This document shows positions 33,461-44,835 of a DNA stretch of 64,000 nucleotides, in pieces; the first letter of the stretch is position 1; every line of letters begins with the position of its first letter. The translations under genes were made by a program, and so were the position numbers. Below the pieces are notes generated by a model. That model did not search any database, was not told the origin of the DNA, and saw only the letters and a list, made by a program, of their open reading frames with translations. The stretch comes from Todiramphus chloris collaris (Eukaryota > Chordata > Aves > Coraciiformes > Alcedinidae), in the NCBI GenBank assembly GCA_025345505.1, contig JANVCC010000077.1, forward strand, positions 1,771,656-1,835,655, in the 5' to 3' direction.

Positions 33461-34957
33461 TGATGGCTTTTTTGCCTGTAACTATGATTTCAGCCAGAAA
33501 CAGTACATGGCTAGGAATCTTTCTGATTTTTGTTTGGTTTTTTTTTGATAGAGACTAAAAGAGAAAAGTTACTGAAGTGCAAATGAAAATGTAAATCTAG
33601 TGTTTACTTACTATAGTTAACAATTAAATCCTCCTTTACAGAAAGTGAGGATGCTTTCAGTCTGCTTATTACTGTGGAAGAGTAAAGGAAATTAAGTTTG
33701 GTGGGGGCTTTTTGGTTGTTTTTTGGGGTTTTTTTTGGGTTTTTTTGTTTGTTTTCTTATTTTTATATTTATATATTTGGTCTAGGATGGGTAAATTAAA
33801 AGAAGGTGACACTTTTTAACTGATAATTGTCTCAATATTATCTCTAAAAGTATGGTTGTCATCATCATCAACAGTTGCTAGGTTTCACAGATGGGGATGA
33901 CTTTGTATTGCTTTTCCCTAACTAGAAGTAAATAACTAAATCATGGGATGCCCATTTGGAAACCTGTGATGATTTACTTAGGTTTTCAATAGATATGCAA
34001 ACATTAATACACCGAACTAGCATGAAAAAAAAACCGATGTAAAATCTTTTGTGTAGTATAAAGTTGTTGATGTTATCTATAAATGTTAATGACTCTGACT
34101 CCACTTCTGATATTTTAAATTCTATTCTTATTCTGCTGATGGAAGGTAAAAGAATAGAAGACACTGACTTTGCCAGACGTGAAGTCCAATACAGTTTGAG
34201 AATGGACCACAAGTTATTTGGAGTCCCAGTTCTGTGTGATATAAAGGCCATAATTTGTGTTTCAAAAAACCTGGCTAATGTTAAAAAATGTGTTATCTGT
34301 CTTTCTGAAAATAGATGAAATAGATTGCAGAAGAACATATTTGTCAACAGGAAGTAACCATAAAGTTAGGAGGCATGCAGGCATCGAGCACGGCTGAACA
34401 AGACTGCAAAGAATAAAGACAGAACCTCTTTCCCCTCACTTTTCAGGCTGTAAGTAGGACCAGAGAACACCTTCTTTCATGAGGGTCGAGCAGGCTTTTC
34501 AAAACATTTCAGTGTGTGTGCTGTGTCTTAATATATGTTTTGGTGTTAGGCTTTCATAATACAGATTGTGGGCCATGTGGAGTGAAGCTGCAGGTTGTCA
34601 CCAGCCCACAGCCACAGCTCTTCCCCTCCCAATGTCAAAGGAGTCTTTAGATATTCGTGAGCTTTGATGTAGGTCAAATCAGATGTGAGAATTTCAAGGT
34701 GTCCCTTTGCGAGTTTTTGTCATGGTGCCAGATGTGCTTTACTGAACTGTTGCGTGCAATGAAGGACCTTTTCTGATTGCATTGATCAAGATAGTACCAT
34801 GAGCGTGTTGCTCATCTGAGGGGAAAAGTGAGGTCAGGAGGAATGAATGTGGTGCTGCAGCTCAGACCGGAAAAAGAGATACTTCGGTGTCCTGGGAAGA
34901 ATACATGTCTGAATTCTGCTTTGTGGTGTTCAGTCTGAACATGACAATCTTAATGTT

Positions 34958-35815
34958 ATGTGGCTGGTGACTTTCTTGTCGTCTTTGTTGGGCTGCCCTA
35001 CTTCTTCAGGTGAAGGCCAGTTCTCTACTTTGTCCTCTGCTTTTTCAGGGGATCCTTTCTTTTGTCCCAATATGCGTGCTTCAGCCTTTCCCGCTGTCTC
35101 CCCTTGGTTCAGAATGACTTGCTGTGTTGCTCCTGGTAGATACAGCCAGCATCCTACCCTTCAGAAAGCTGGAGGCCTGGTTTCATGTTATCTCCATGAG
35201 GTTTTTTCAATATTATGCATAGCATGGAAACCATTTGGATGTTGGGTTTTCAGATATTTGGATATTGTGATGGGAATGAAGGCAACCAGGAAAGCAACAG
35301 ACAGGAAAATGCTCCTGGCAGCTGCATCTGCAAGTAGCCCTGGAGGAATAAAATTAGATGTTCCCTTAACTTTTTCGCTTCTACTTTTTGGGTTAGTTCT
35401 GGTTGTTTGTTCAATGAGTAAAGAGTATTTGCTGTCTCAGAACCTGTGTAGAAGGGGGATGGCCACATACACTGCTCTCAAAAACACAGAGAAGCTAATA
35501 CTGGCATTCTCACCATTTCACATCTTCTACACTGACAACGACATTCCTTGTAAATTGATGGCAAAATATGTGATTTTTCTTTTTTTTTGGGTTTTTGTTT
35601 GTTTGTTTTTTTGGTTTTTTTTTCTTTCTTCCCTCCACAGTTTAACTCTTCTTATGAGGTGTATTTCTGAACAAAAAAAAACCTTTATCTTCTTGGTTTT
35701 ACAAATTTGGATTAAAAATTTTCTACTTGAAGCTTGGCAAACACTGCCTTGGTATGCAAACAGTGGGGATGGGACAGGGGAAATCACTTGGCTGTTGAAC
35801 AGCTACATATGGTAA
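34958..35815 (+). other. Unexplained 285-codon open frame in WBP1L intron 1
   Basis: The longest uninterrupted ATG-to-stop frame in this AT-richer stretch that GC content does not explain. I do not recognise the product. It has a hydrophobic start, a VPLTFSLLLFGLVLVVC membrane-like stretch and a Phe-rich run encoded by the T-rich tract at 35578-35632. It has no nearby Kozak or promoter signal that I can support, and no poly(A)-tailed retrocopy structure. It may be a chance frame, part of an unannotated transcript or a decayed element. Confidence 0.2.
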
Positions 35816-37734
35816 AGTCACGTGGAGCTTTCAGTGTTTTATTTATAATTCTGCAAAGGCCTCTTCTATGAAAAATAGAAGAGACCAAAGGGTGGCTTCT
35901 GGAAAGCAAACAGCTAGATTTTTCCATGAGTATTTTTAACACAAATATTATCTTCGTAGATCGTAACACTCTTATTTAAAATACTTTTTTTTTCCTTCAG
36001 GATGTATAACTGGGTAAACTAACGTTGTGAAGAAAACCTTAACTCCAGGACCTGGCTTTTAAAGTTCTAATCGTGAAGCCATAAGAGATGGTTTGCTTTC
36101 ATTTAGCAAACATATATTGAGTTTCCAGAGAGGTAACTTGATTTACAGTAAGTGTACCCAGTGGGAACCATATGCTTTTCAAATTTGTCTTTTAATGTAG
36201 GATTTGAGTATTTCTTTCAAAATCTCTTTTCCAGAAGAATGCTAGTTTTAATCATTAATGTTGAAGTAAGAACTGAAGCTGGGTTTTCAGATTGGGCTGT
36301 ATGTGTGAACAGACATTCCAAACACAAGTCCTTGGAAGATTTTATGAGTTGTTAATGCAACCATGAGTTTTATGTCAGCTTGATTCTGAGCAGTGTTTTG
36401 CTGATATCAGTATAAGATAAATTTGTTATGTGAAATTGCTTGAAGAAAGCTAAAGGAAGAGCGATAGAAGTGGTCTGCCTGAGAGGCTCTAGTGTGCTGC
36501 TCCTGCTTGAATTGCTGAACATGGCTAGCTCTTTGCAGAGTGGCATTTAAGGTTACATTTGGAGTCATTAGGTTATAAACAGTCCACAAAATATTTTACA
36601 TACTTCATGTTAATATTCCTCTGAAGATCAAGATTCCCTGGGGAGAAATGAGCATATGCATCCAAAACATTCTCAGTTCATGAGGTATATCCACAACTTC
36701 CTAGATCACTGAGGATCAACTGTCTCATGGAGAAATTATTAAAAAACAAATGTTAACGCGGGGGAATATACTGGGTAATGTCCTTTCTTTTAGTTGTCAG
36801 ATTTTTGTAGTTTTGCTGGCTGGCTGATATGTACATCGTGATTTGAAAATCTTTCTGACTCCAATTTGGTGAATTTATATGAACCTTCATGTTCAAAAAT
36901 GCTTTTGAGTCTTGGGCTGTTGTTGGCAAAAGGCATGGCAAAAGTGTTCCGATCTTGACAGAATGTCTGAATCTGTGCTACTGAGTAGAGAGAGGAGTCC
37001 TTTATTCCAGTTTCTCAGTAAGTCTAATGGGGAGGGGAAGTTCTTGACCTTTCTTGAAGACACCAGAGTGTCTCTGAGAGATCTGACCCACCATGTAATT
37101 TTTTTGCCAAGAATAAATCTGTGTCTACTGTGAAAAAGTGCTAGGCACAATCCACGTAAAACTGGGTCTGGGGGGGGGAACTCTGTTGTACTCGAGAAAA
37201 TGGTCTTGTCTCTTGTTCTGGCACTAGTGTTTACTGCCTTTACTGAATGTTTGGCATCTACAGTGGTACGGCAACAGCATGTGCGCTTGTGCTCCTTGCT
37301 TGTGTGCTCAGCCAACCTAGGGCAACGCTCTGAAATAAAATAAAACCTCTAGACCACCCACTTGTCCTTCAGAAATGAATCTTATTTCAGATTCTGTTGT
37401 TAAGTGTGAAATACTGGGATTTATAGATCTGAAAGGATGGCTTTGGCAGAGTTATCACATTCCAGCAAGATCTGGGCTCTCTGTCAAACTCCTGACTTAA
37501 GTGGCATTTCTCATACCTGAGGATGCAACTCACAAGGGAGGTCCTTGTCATCTGTGTGTGCATCCAAATTTCTTCCAGCTCATCTAGATGAAAGACAAAA
37601 AGTGGATGACCTGAGTGTGAGTCTGGTGACAGCTGCTGTAAGCTGCAGACGCTTTGGAGCTAGTTGCAGTTTATAAACTGTAGGAGCCGCTGGTGCATCT
37701 TTCTGCTCCTGGGGAGTTTAGGAAGGAGCATTTT

Positions 37735-38193
37735 CACAGAATCACAGACTAGCTGGAGCGGAACAGACCTCTAGAGATCATCTAGTCCAGCCCCCCACCC
37801 CCCCAAAGCAGGTTTGCCTGGAGGACATTACATGGGATTGCATCCAGGTGGGTTTTGAGCATCTCCAGAGGAGACTCCACAGCCTCCCTGGGCAGCCTGT
37901 TCCAGGCTCCATCACCCTCACAGTAAAGAAGCTTTTCCTCGTATTTAGACGGAACCTCCTGTGTTCCAGCTTGTGCCCCTTGTCCTGTCACTGGGCGTTA
38001 CTGAAAAGAGTCCGGCTCCATCCTCCTTGCACCTACCCTTTAGATATTTTATAGACCTTGATAAGGTCTCCTCTCAGTCTTCTTTTCTCCAGGATAAATA
38101 GTTCCCTCTCAACCTTTCCTCCTAGGAGAGATGCTCCAGTTCCCTTATTATCTTCGTTGCCCTCTGCTGGACTCTCTTCAGTAGTTCCCTGTC
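37735..38193 (-). mobile_element. CR1 LINE 3' fragment, copy A
   Basis: The element lies in reverse. The left end CACAGAATCACAGA corresponds to the 3'-terminal CR1 repeat. It is followed by GATCATCTAGTCCAG, GGATTGCATCCAGGTGGGTT, CTCCACAGCCTCCCTGGGCA, GTCACTGGGCGTTACTGAAA, TTGATAAGGTCTCCTCTCAG and GAGAGATGCTCCAGT, all landmarks of sauropsid CR1 elements. About 460 bases remain, the usual 5'-truncated state. No reverse transcriptase domain is present. Confidence 0.93.
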
Positions 38194-40594
38194 AACATTT
38201 CCTGTGTGTTAGCTGGGTTTTTGGAGGTCTGGCCATCCCTTGGGGTAGTTTGAAAGCGAGTTGCAGACGATTTGACAGCAGTACCTTACGCTAATGAGGA
38301 AGGAGTGGAGTTGCACTTCCTCCAGCCTGCCTTGAAAGGAGAAGTGCAGAGGCTCAGCTGTTCAGAGCTACACAACTGTAAGGCATAATAATAGCTCCAA
38401 GACCTTTCTCTAACTACACAGCTCAAGCATACTCACTGCCCATTAGAGAACTAAACCTTGTCCAGCGTGCTTGATCCAGTAACAAATCTGCTTGATTCAC
38501 CTCTGTTCTTGATCTGGTTTCCATCTTGAACCCTTCAGTCATCTGTTAGGGTCTCGTTTGGCGTGTGAAGGGCACACTGAATAACACTGGTTCTGCTGAC
38601 TCACTTTGCCAGATACAAGTTCCATTTCACTAATAAATTTCCTCATTTGCAAAAGATTGATTTATCTTTTTTGATGGAAACTTTGGATCCCACATTTTAA
38701 GATGGGTTTAAGTTTCAGACTGAGAAGAGCAGTAAAGCTATGATTTAATCCTTGTAGTTTATGAAAAAAGACTTTTGCCTTCTGAAGGCAGCTTATAGAG
38801 GAATGGAACAATTTTCCAAGTGAGCTAAGTTAAGAAGATGACTCTGATCAGTTGGCTTGTTTTAGTGGACCAGAAGGAATTACTGTCTTACCTTGCACTA
38901 AGGCCTGAATTAATGTTAATGGGTAGTAACATCCTTCAAAGAGCATCGAGCACAGGAGCACATTGCCTGTTGAGGTGTCTGGGAACACTAGTGATTGGCA
39001 GTCATCTTAAGAATAAGGTAGAGAAATGTTGAGGCTTTAGGTACAGCGAATTGTTCCCAGAGCTGTTTGACAGGGTGACTTCTTGAGAAGCCTTTCAGCT
39101 TGCTGCCTCTGGGTTTGCATCTTTCATTTTCAAACAGCCCTGATGTTTGAAGACTGTGTTAAGGAATAACTGCTGAAAGGAGGACTGTCCAATGGACACT
39201 CTTTAATTAAATCCATAATTAAATCCTGCTCACAAATGTTGCTGTCCGTCCCTAAGGTCTTTGTGTATTTTTACCTGGAAGATCTCTTTCAGTGGTCTGA
39301 TGACTTTACAAAGTGCAGGCTGGGTCTCTGAAATCGGTGGGCAGTTTTCTACTTGTTTCCAGGCAAGGGAGGTTTGTCCTGTTTTTTCAAAGGAGATGTG
39401 CAGAATTCCTACTCCTCAGACTACCTGCTTCAGCAGAAAAATACTACTACAGGAGCCAAAGATGTGTCAAAAGTGAATATTTCTAAAAAGTGAAAATATT
39501 TCCTTCCCTTACAGCTTCTTCATTCAACAGCCAGCCACAGGTCTTTGAGTGCAGAGAGTGACATGTGTATTGTTCATCTGTTGAAGAAGACAATAACTGA
39601 CTTTTGACAGTTTGGGATTTCTGGGGTATTTTTATTTTTAAGATTTCTTGTTTTACTGTAGTCATGCTAATTAGCATCAGTTACCTTCCCATAAAAAGGC
39701 AGGTTGTCAATCGGGTTTTGATTTGTTTTGATTGTTTTTACACGTGTGTGTGGACTATTTGGTTTATGCTATAGGAGAATTTAAAAGAAAACCATGGCTG
39801 CAGGCATAAGAGGCCACTGGTATTGTGATCTAGAGCACGTGCACGTCTGGAAGCCAGGCTTTAGGAAGGTGAAGCAAGCACTTAGCCTTCTCTTTTCTGC
39901 AGCCTGCAACCTTGCTGAAGAGAAATGTGTGAAAGACTTAAAGCAGCGTGGGTCACCCTGTCCTCCTTCAGTCCTGATACAACCAGGGGAGTGTTTGCGT
40001 TATCTGCCAGTGGAATAACAATCACTAATGGAAATTATAGAAGTTAGGTTAAGATAATAACCATAAAGGCAGGCTATGGTGATCAACATTTCTTCCCAAG
40101 ATAAAACTGAAGTGAGTTTTTCAGTCTTGGGCATTGAACTGTATGAAATAAAGCATGTTTACGCACACGAGGTGAGCTCTTGTTGCCTGTATACCTAAGG
40201 GGGAAATCCTACAGATCCCACAAAGGTGGGGAGTAAGACAGCAAGGTGTTGAACACTGCCCTTGGAACAGCAAACTCGCCTGGCCTGCAGGTATGTCACT
40301 GAAATGTAGAAACTGGCTGCAATTCTAGGTGCCACCAGTGCTTTTAATGCTTTAGCAAAGTGCAAACTGCATAATGCCACGGCTGATGCTGAAACATGAT
40401 GCTGGGACATTGCTTCCTCCCAGCTGCCTGTTCCTTACATAACTGCTGGCTGTCCCGGGGTGGCCTCCAGATGAGCTGAGCCCAACAGGAAATATTTGGG
40501 TAGCTGGTGGCAGTTCTGCTAGGCATAGAAAGAATAACAATTAGTTGTATTTAGAGTCCAACAGTTGTAATATCTCAAGCAATTTTCTGGCACT

Positions 40595-40640
40595 CGTCCC
40601 CATTTTATAGTTGGGGAAAATAGCTGCAGAGAAGGAAAAT
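40595..40640 (-). mobile_element. MIR-like SINE fragment
   Basis: CCCCATTTTATAGTTGGGGA followed by AAATAGCTGCAGAGAAGG matches the reverse complement of the MIR core (CCCCATTTTACAGATGAGGA, then AACTGAGGCACAGAGAGG). Confidence 0.6.
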
Positions 40641-43600
40641 GCAGCAGGATGGAGGAGCTGGTGATGGGAGGAATGGAATTTTGTCCCCTGTATGCTTGGG
40701 TTGAACAAACTTTATTTATTTGTACCTGGAAACCAATATCTGTGAGCTCTCCGCTTTATGTAGATCATGCTTTCTGAGGGCCCTCCTGTTTGAGAGAATC
40801 CCAAAATCTCTCCCCTCCAGCTGGCATAGCAACAAAGTGTGTGGCTTCTGGGGGAGCTTTTCTTGTCTTCCCAGTAAAGTTTTGGGGCAAAGCAGAACTA
40901 GAACTATAACAACAGAGGAGAGATCAGGCTTTAAGGTCTTGGTATTTCCTGCTGTTTCACAGTCAAGGGTAAACTGAGCTTGAAACTGCACTTAACCATG
41001 TGCTATGCTGGTTTATTTGTTCCTTATTTTTGTTTACTCATCGGGTCACAATAGATATGAGTTTGTGTTTTTCTTCCAAGTGCTTGGAGAGATCCTAAGC
41101 AACAGAGTAAGTCAAGTTAGAAAAAGCAAGCCTCTGTTTAAGATGAGGTTTTCTGAAGTGTTTTTTTTCCCTAAAGTTGCATGTTTAAAGTTTTTAACTG
41201 GGGAGGTTAAGATCTGACAGCTGTCTTAGAGTTTTTTCCTAGTGACTTAAATGTCATGTCTTTAATACTGTTCTGCTGTGATCTTTTAAATGCTTGCGGT
41301 ATTGAGCTTTCTTAATAGCTAAACTTGTGGTTTCCTTTAATTCTTCACTTTGCTCCTATGAAGATAATATGTATGTGATCTTTGGTGCCCTTCATTTGGA
41401 AAAGGAGAAGTCTTCCTATCTTTCTGCTAGTTAGACCACGCTATGTGGAAGGGTTTTCCTCATGTTTGTGCCAGGCTCTGACCCCAAACTCTGACCCTCA
41501 GCAGTTCAGATGAGTTTTCTTTTCTGCTAGTAACAACAATTCTGTAAAACTTTAGGTATTGCTTAGGCCACTGGATTAACTGACAGGCTTCTACTTTTGG
41601 GAGCACCATGTTGTGATCCACGTGTATAGTCTAAGAGGAAGAAGACTTGGTTAAACCAGTTGTTTGTGGTTTGTGTACTACAAACTCAGTCATCTGTGCA
41701 ACTCAGAACTCACCTGTCAGTGGGGATGTGGGCACCACGGCAGGGCCTGGAATGTAAAGTTCAGGGATAATAGCAGGAAAGTGCTTGAGGCTGTACATAT
41801 ATAGGGCAGTTTGAGGACGTTTCTTTGCCTCAGCATAACCTATGTGATATTGCTCTTCTGTGTAACATTGAACCATAACACCCTGCGGGGTGCTCAGAAA
41901 GAGGCATCAGCTGACATCTCTCCTTTCCCTAAAGAATATCCCCCAAAATCTGTTCCTCTCAAGTAGGGTACGGGCTGTATAGAAGTGGTGTTCTGCTGTA
42001 AAAAAACCCTAAATTCTCAGAACTCAATAAAAGAAACTCTTACTTGTAAAATATGCTGAGAAAAGCAAGACTGTTGGGATTTTGGGGGCTTTTCTGAATT
42101 TGTTCAAGGTGTAAACTTAAGCTCAAGAAAGACCAGCAAACTTCAGAAAGATCTGACCAGGCCATATGCATAACAGATCCCCTGGCAAAATCTTACATGG
42201 TGATAAGAACCATGTTAACCAGTTGTCTTCCTCTCATCAGGTTAATCAGCTGCACTGTTCATGAAGAAAGAGCTGAGCATCTCTGGGTAATATGATGTCC
42301 ATTTGACACCACGGGTTCTGAACAAGATGTGGTTTTTAGGTTTATAAGAAAAATAGCAGAGGTTAACATCAAAACACTTCCTAATTTGCAGGGATAGCCA
42401 TGACTTCAAATTACATGCATCTGTACATATGCAATCACCTATCATGTCCTGTCTACTCACATCTCTGTGGATGTTACCCACAGTTAACATTCCTGTGCCT
42501 CGTGTGTGACACTGGATTTTATCTGAACAGTAGTATTTTACAGAGTGGCACTTAAGAGTGCAAAAAGGGCAAAAGGCTATGACCTTTCTTGGGTTTTGTC
42601 TTCTTGCTCATGGAGATAAGATGCAATCTGGCTAATCCCTGACCCTCTTCTGCTCCAGATTTAGGTATATCTTGGTGATGAAATGCCATGTAACCACCCT
42701 TATCTTCAGAGGGTTCTCTATTTTTGTGGTAGGTTCTTTTTAGACACATTTGCTGGCTGAGGGAGATCAAGCCCTGCCTGATCTGCAGCAAGGCTTGGTC
42801 CTGTGTAGTGGTGCCCAGCAGTGGCAGTGCATCCCTGATAATCACTCCATGTATATAAGTATCCTTCTCTTTTGGGACCTGTAAGTTAAGACTGTCTGCT
42901 GTGTAATTACCTGTTGCCTTAGACCTTGATGAAAAAATCTATCTCCTAGGACCCCAGGAGGTCATTTGGATCAGTATTATCCCATGAAATCTAGAGGCAA
43001 TAGAAGAGTAAGGAAGAACACCGTAAAATCAATGCTAGTCACCCCAGTACTAGTGCTGTTAGCTTTGGCAAATCCTATCTCAAGAATAAAGCCAGCTGCC
43101 ATTTTGGCATCAAGACAGACAGACTTGGCATCAGCCCTTCTGGCACCAAAAAAAAGTCTTCGTGGGAGCTGGCACCAACACTGTGAAACAAGGGTAAAGC
43201 CCAAGGGAAATGCCAAGCAGACATGAGATGAGCACTAAAAATAGTTAGTTGCTGTCAGTTGGAAAGGAAACAAATAGCACTTCTAAGAGTAGGGCATCTG
43301 AGATCTTCATCAAGGTTGTGCTGGTAAGCAGCTTTGGGACAATGCTGTCTCTTATGATGATGTGACCAAAAGGACACACACAGGCTGTATTTTTGGTACC
43401 CACATGGTGTGAGACTCTAAAACTAGAACAGATACTTACCGTCTTGATTCCACATTTAGGGATCCTGTTACTGTCTGCAGGCTCTGCCTTCCTCCCTGTC
43501 TGGAGCAGATCGTCTCCTCTTCAGCCATTACCAAAGGTCCTGTTTGCATACATGGGCATAAGGAAAATAAGAGTGCCAAAAAGCAAGGAGCCAGGCTAGT

Positions 43601-44784
43601 GTCCCTGTACCACCCCGGACACACAAGCCCTTCTGGAGACAGTCTTGTCAAATGTTTAACAGCTGAACTCCCCCCTCCCTCCTCCTTCTCCTTCCTAGCA
43701 GGCTCAGAGAAAGTCGAGTAGGCTTTCCAGTGACTTCATTACCCACTCCAGACTAAAACTGAAGCCTGACATTGGTGCCTAAAGCCTGGGGACGTTAAAG
43801 GGGCAGAATCAACACTGCCCCCACTGAAGCAGTCAGTGTCACTTCTCTGTAGGGCAATTTCAACTCTTGAGTCCACTTCTACCTCAGTGGCAAAGGATTT
43901 TAAAGTTTTTTAAGACCTCTGGGCTTGAACAGCAGGCCTGGGTATTGAAACAGTGGTCATACAAAAGAGATGATACAAATAGTCTTTGGCATTACAATTA
44001 CATTGGTTTGGCCACAACTCTGCTGTGAAGAAGAGCATGCTGGACTCGTGGCTATCATTTTCTCCTCTTTGGGGAAAACACAGTGGGAAACTGAGGGCTG
44101 GAAATTTCAAGCTACGCTTAGCAAAAACTATTTTGGTCTCAGAGAAGGAGCCTGGATTTTTCATTGCCACCACTCTCCCATCAGCTAAACAGCAGAGTGG
44201 GTAGGAGTGTCTGGAACAGCCAGGATGTGGCCTCTGTTGTCTGATCTGTCAGAGTCGTGTTCAGGGGACTCCTCTGGAGTATTTCCTCCATATCCACTCC
44301 CTGCCCTTTCTTGAGTGCCCTTCTTATGATAGCTTAATACAGAAAGCAGCTTCAGAGGAGGGATTGCTTGCTGTACAAAAGGGCAAAGGAAAGTGCTTTA
44401 CTGTTGGTGTTTCTTCACCCGCATAGGAAAAGTGAAGAGGAGGACAGGTTCCTGCTGAAATACCAGGTGGCAGAGCGGGTAGTGGCTTCCTGTGCAGGGC
44501 CCCCTCCTTTGGTTCAGGGCTCGCTCATGGCTTTCTGGTGGAGAATGTGGCACATGTTTGCAGTCGTCCACTTGGCTGACAATTGCTGTTCAGGATTCAG
44601 CTGGAATCAGGAGTGAGCTGTTGCCACTGGGGCTCTGCAATACCGAGCATGCTGGGAAGTGTGCAGTTACTCAGAGACAAAGACAGGTGACAACGGTGAG
44701 TTTGAAATGCACTGTCCCTATTTGCTTATCATGACTTAGTAAGCTGCACAAGTTTCTTGCGCTTCTAAACCACTGATGTGACAG

Positions 44785-44835
44785 AAGTGGTGACAGGCTG
44801 CAGGGAAGAGGGACCTGCCCAAGGACAGATTCTGA
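44785..44835 (-). mobile_element. Possible MIR-like fragment
   Basis: GACCTGCCCAAGGACAGATT resembles GACTTGCCCAAGGTCACACA of reverse MIR. The flanks are too diverged to confirm. Confidence 0.3.

Larger units (their letters stand above)
15649..37734 (+). other. WBP1L: WBP1L intron 1, first part
   Basis: About 22 kb without a recognisable exon. Beyond the CpG island the base composition is ordinary. It contains a purine-rich tract (about 17491-17540), a MIR-like relic (22414-22495), an (ATTT)n repeat (23238-23258), several T/G-rich low-complexity tracts, an exact 45-bp tandem duplication (33370-33460) and the longest unexplained open frame of the window (34958-35815). Other open frames are short, overlap on both strands and lack domains. 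Confidence 0.75.

Noticed and set aside
33922-34347. Overlapping open frames on both strands (141 and 89 codons)
   Set aside because: AT-rich sequence with Ile/Phe/Ser-biased products, no transposase or reverse transcriptase motif, and no terminal repeats seen.
39787-40018. ACCATGGCTGCAG start with a 74-codon frame
   Set aside because: A good Kozak context, but the product is unrecognised and there is no downstream exon structure. Likely chance.
42966-43226. Open frames on both strands, 79-86 codons
   Set aside because: Low-complexity basic product on one strand and its mirror on the other. No family match.
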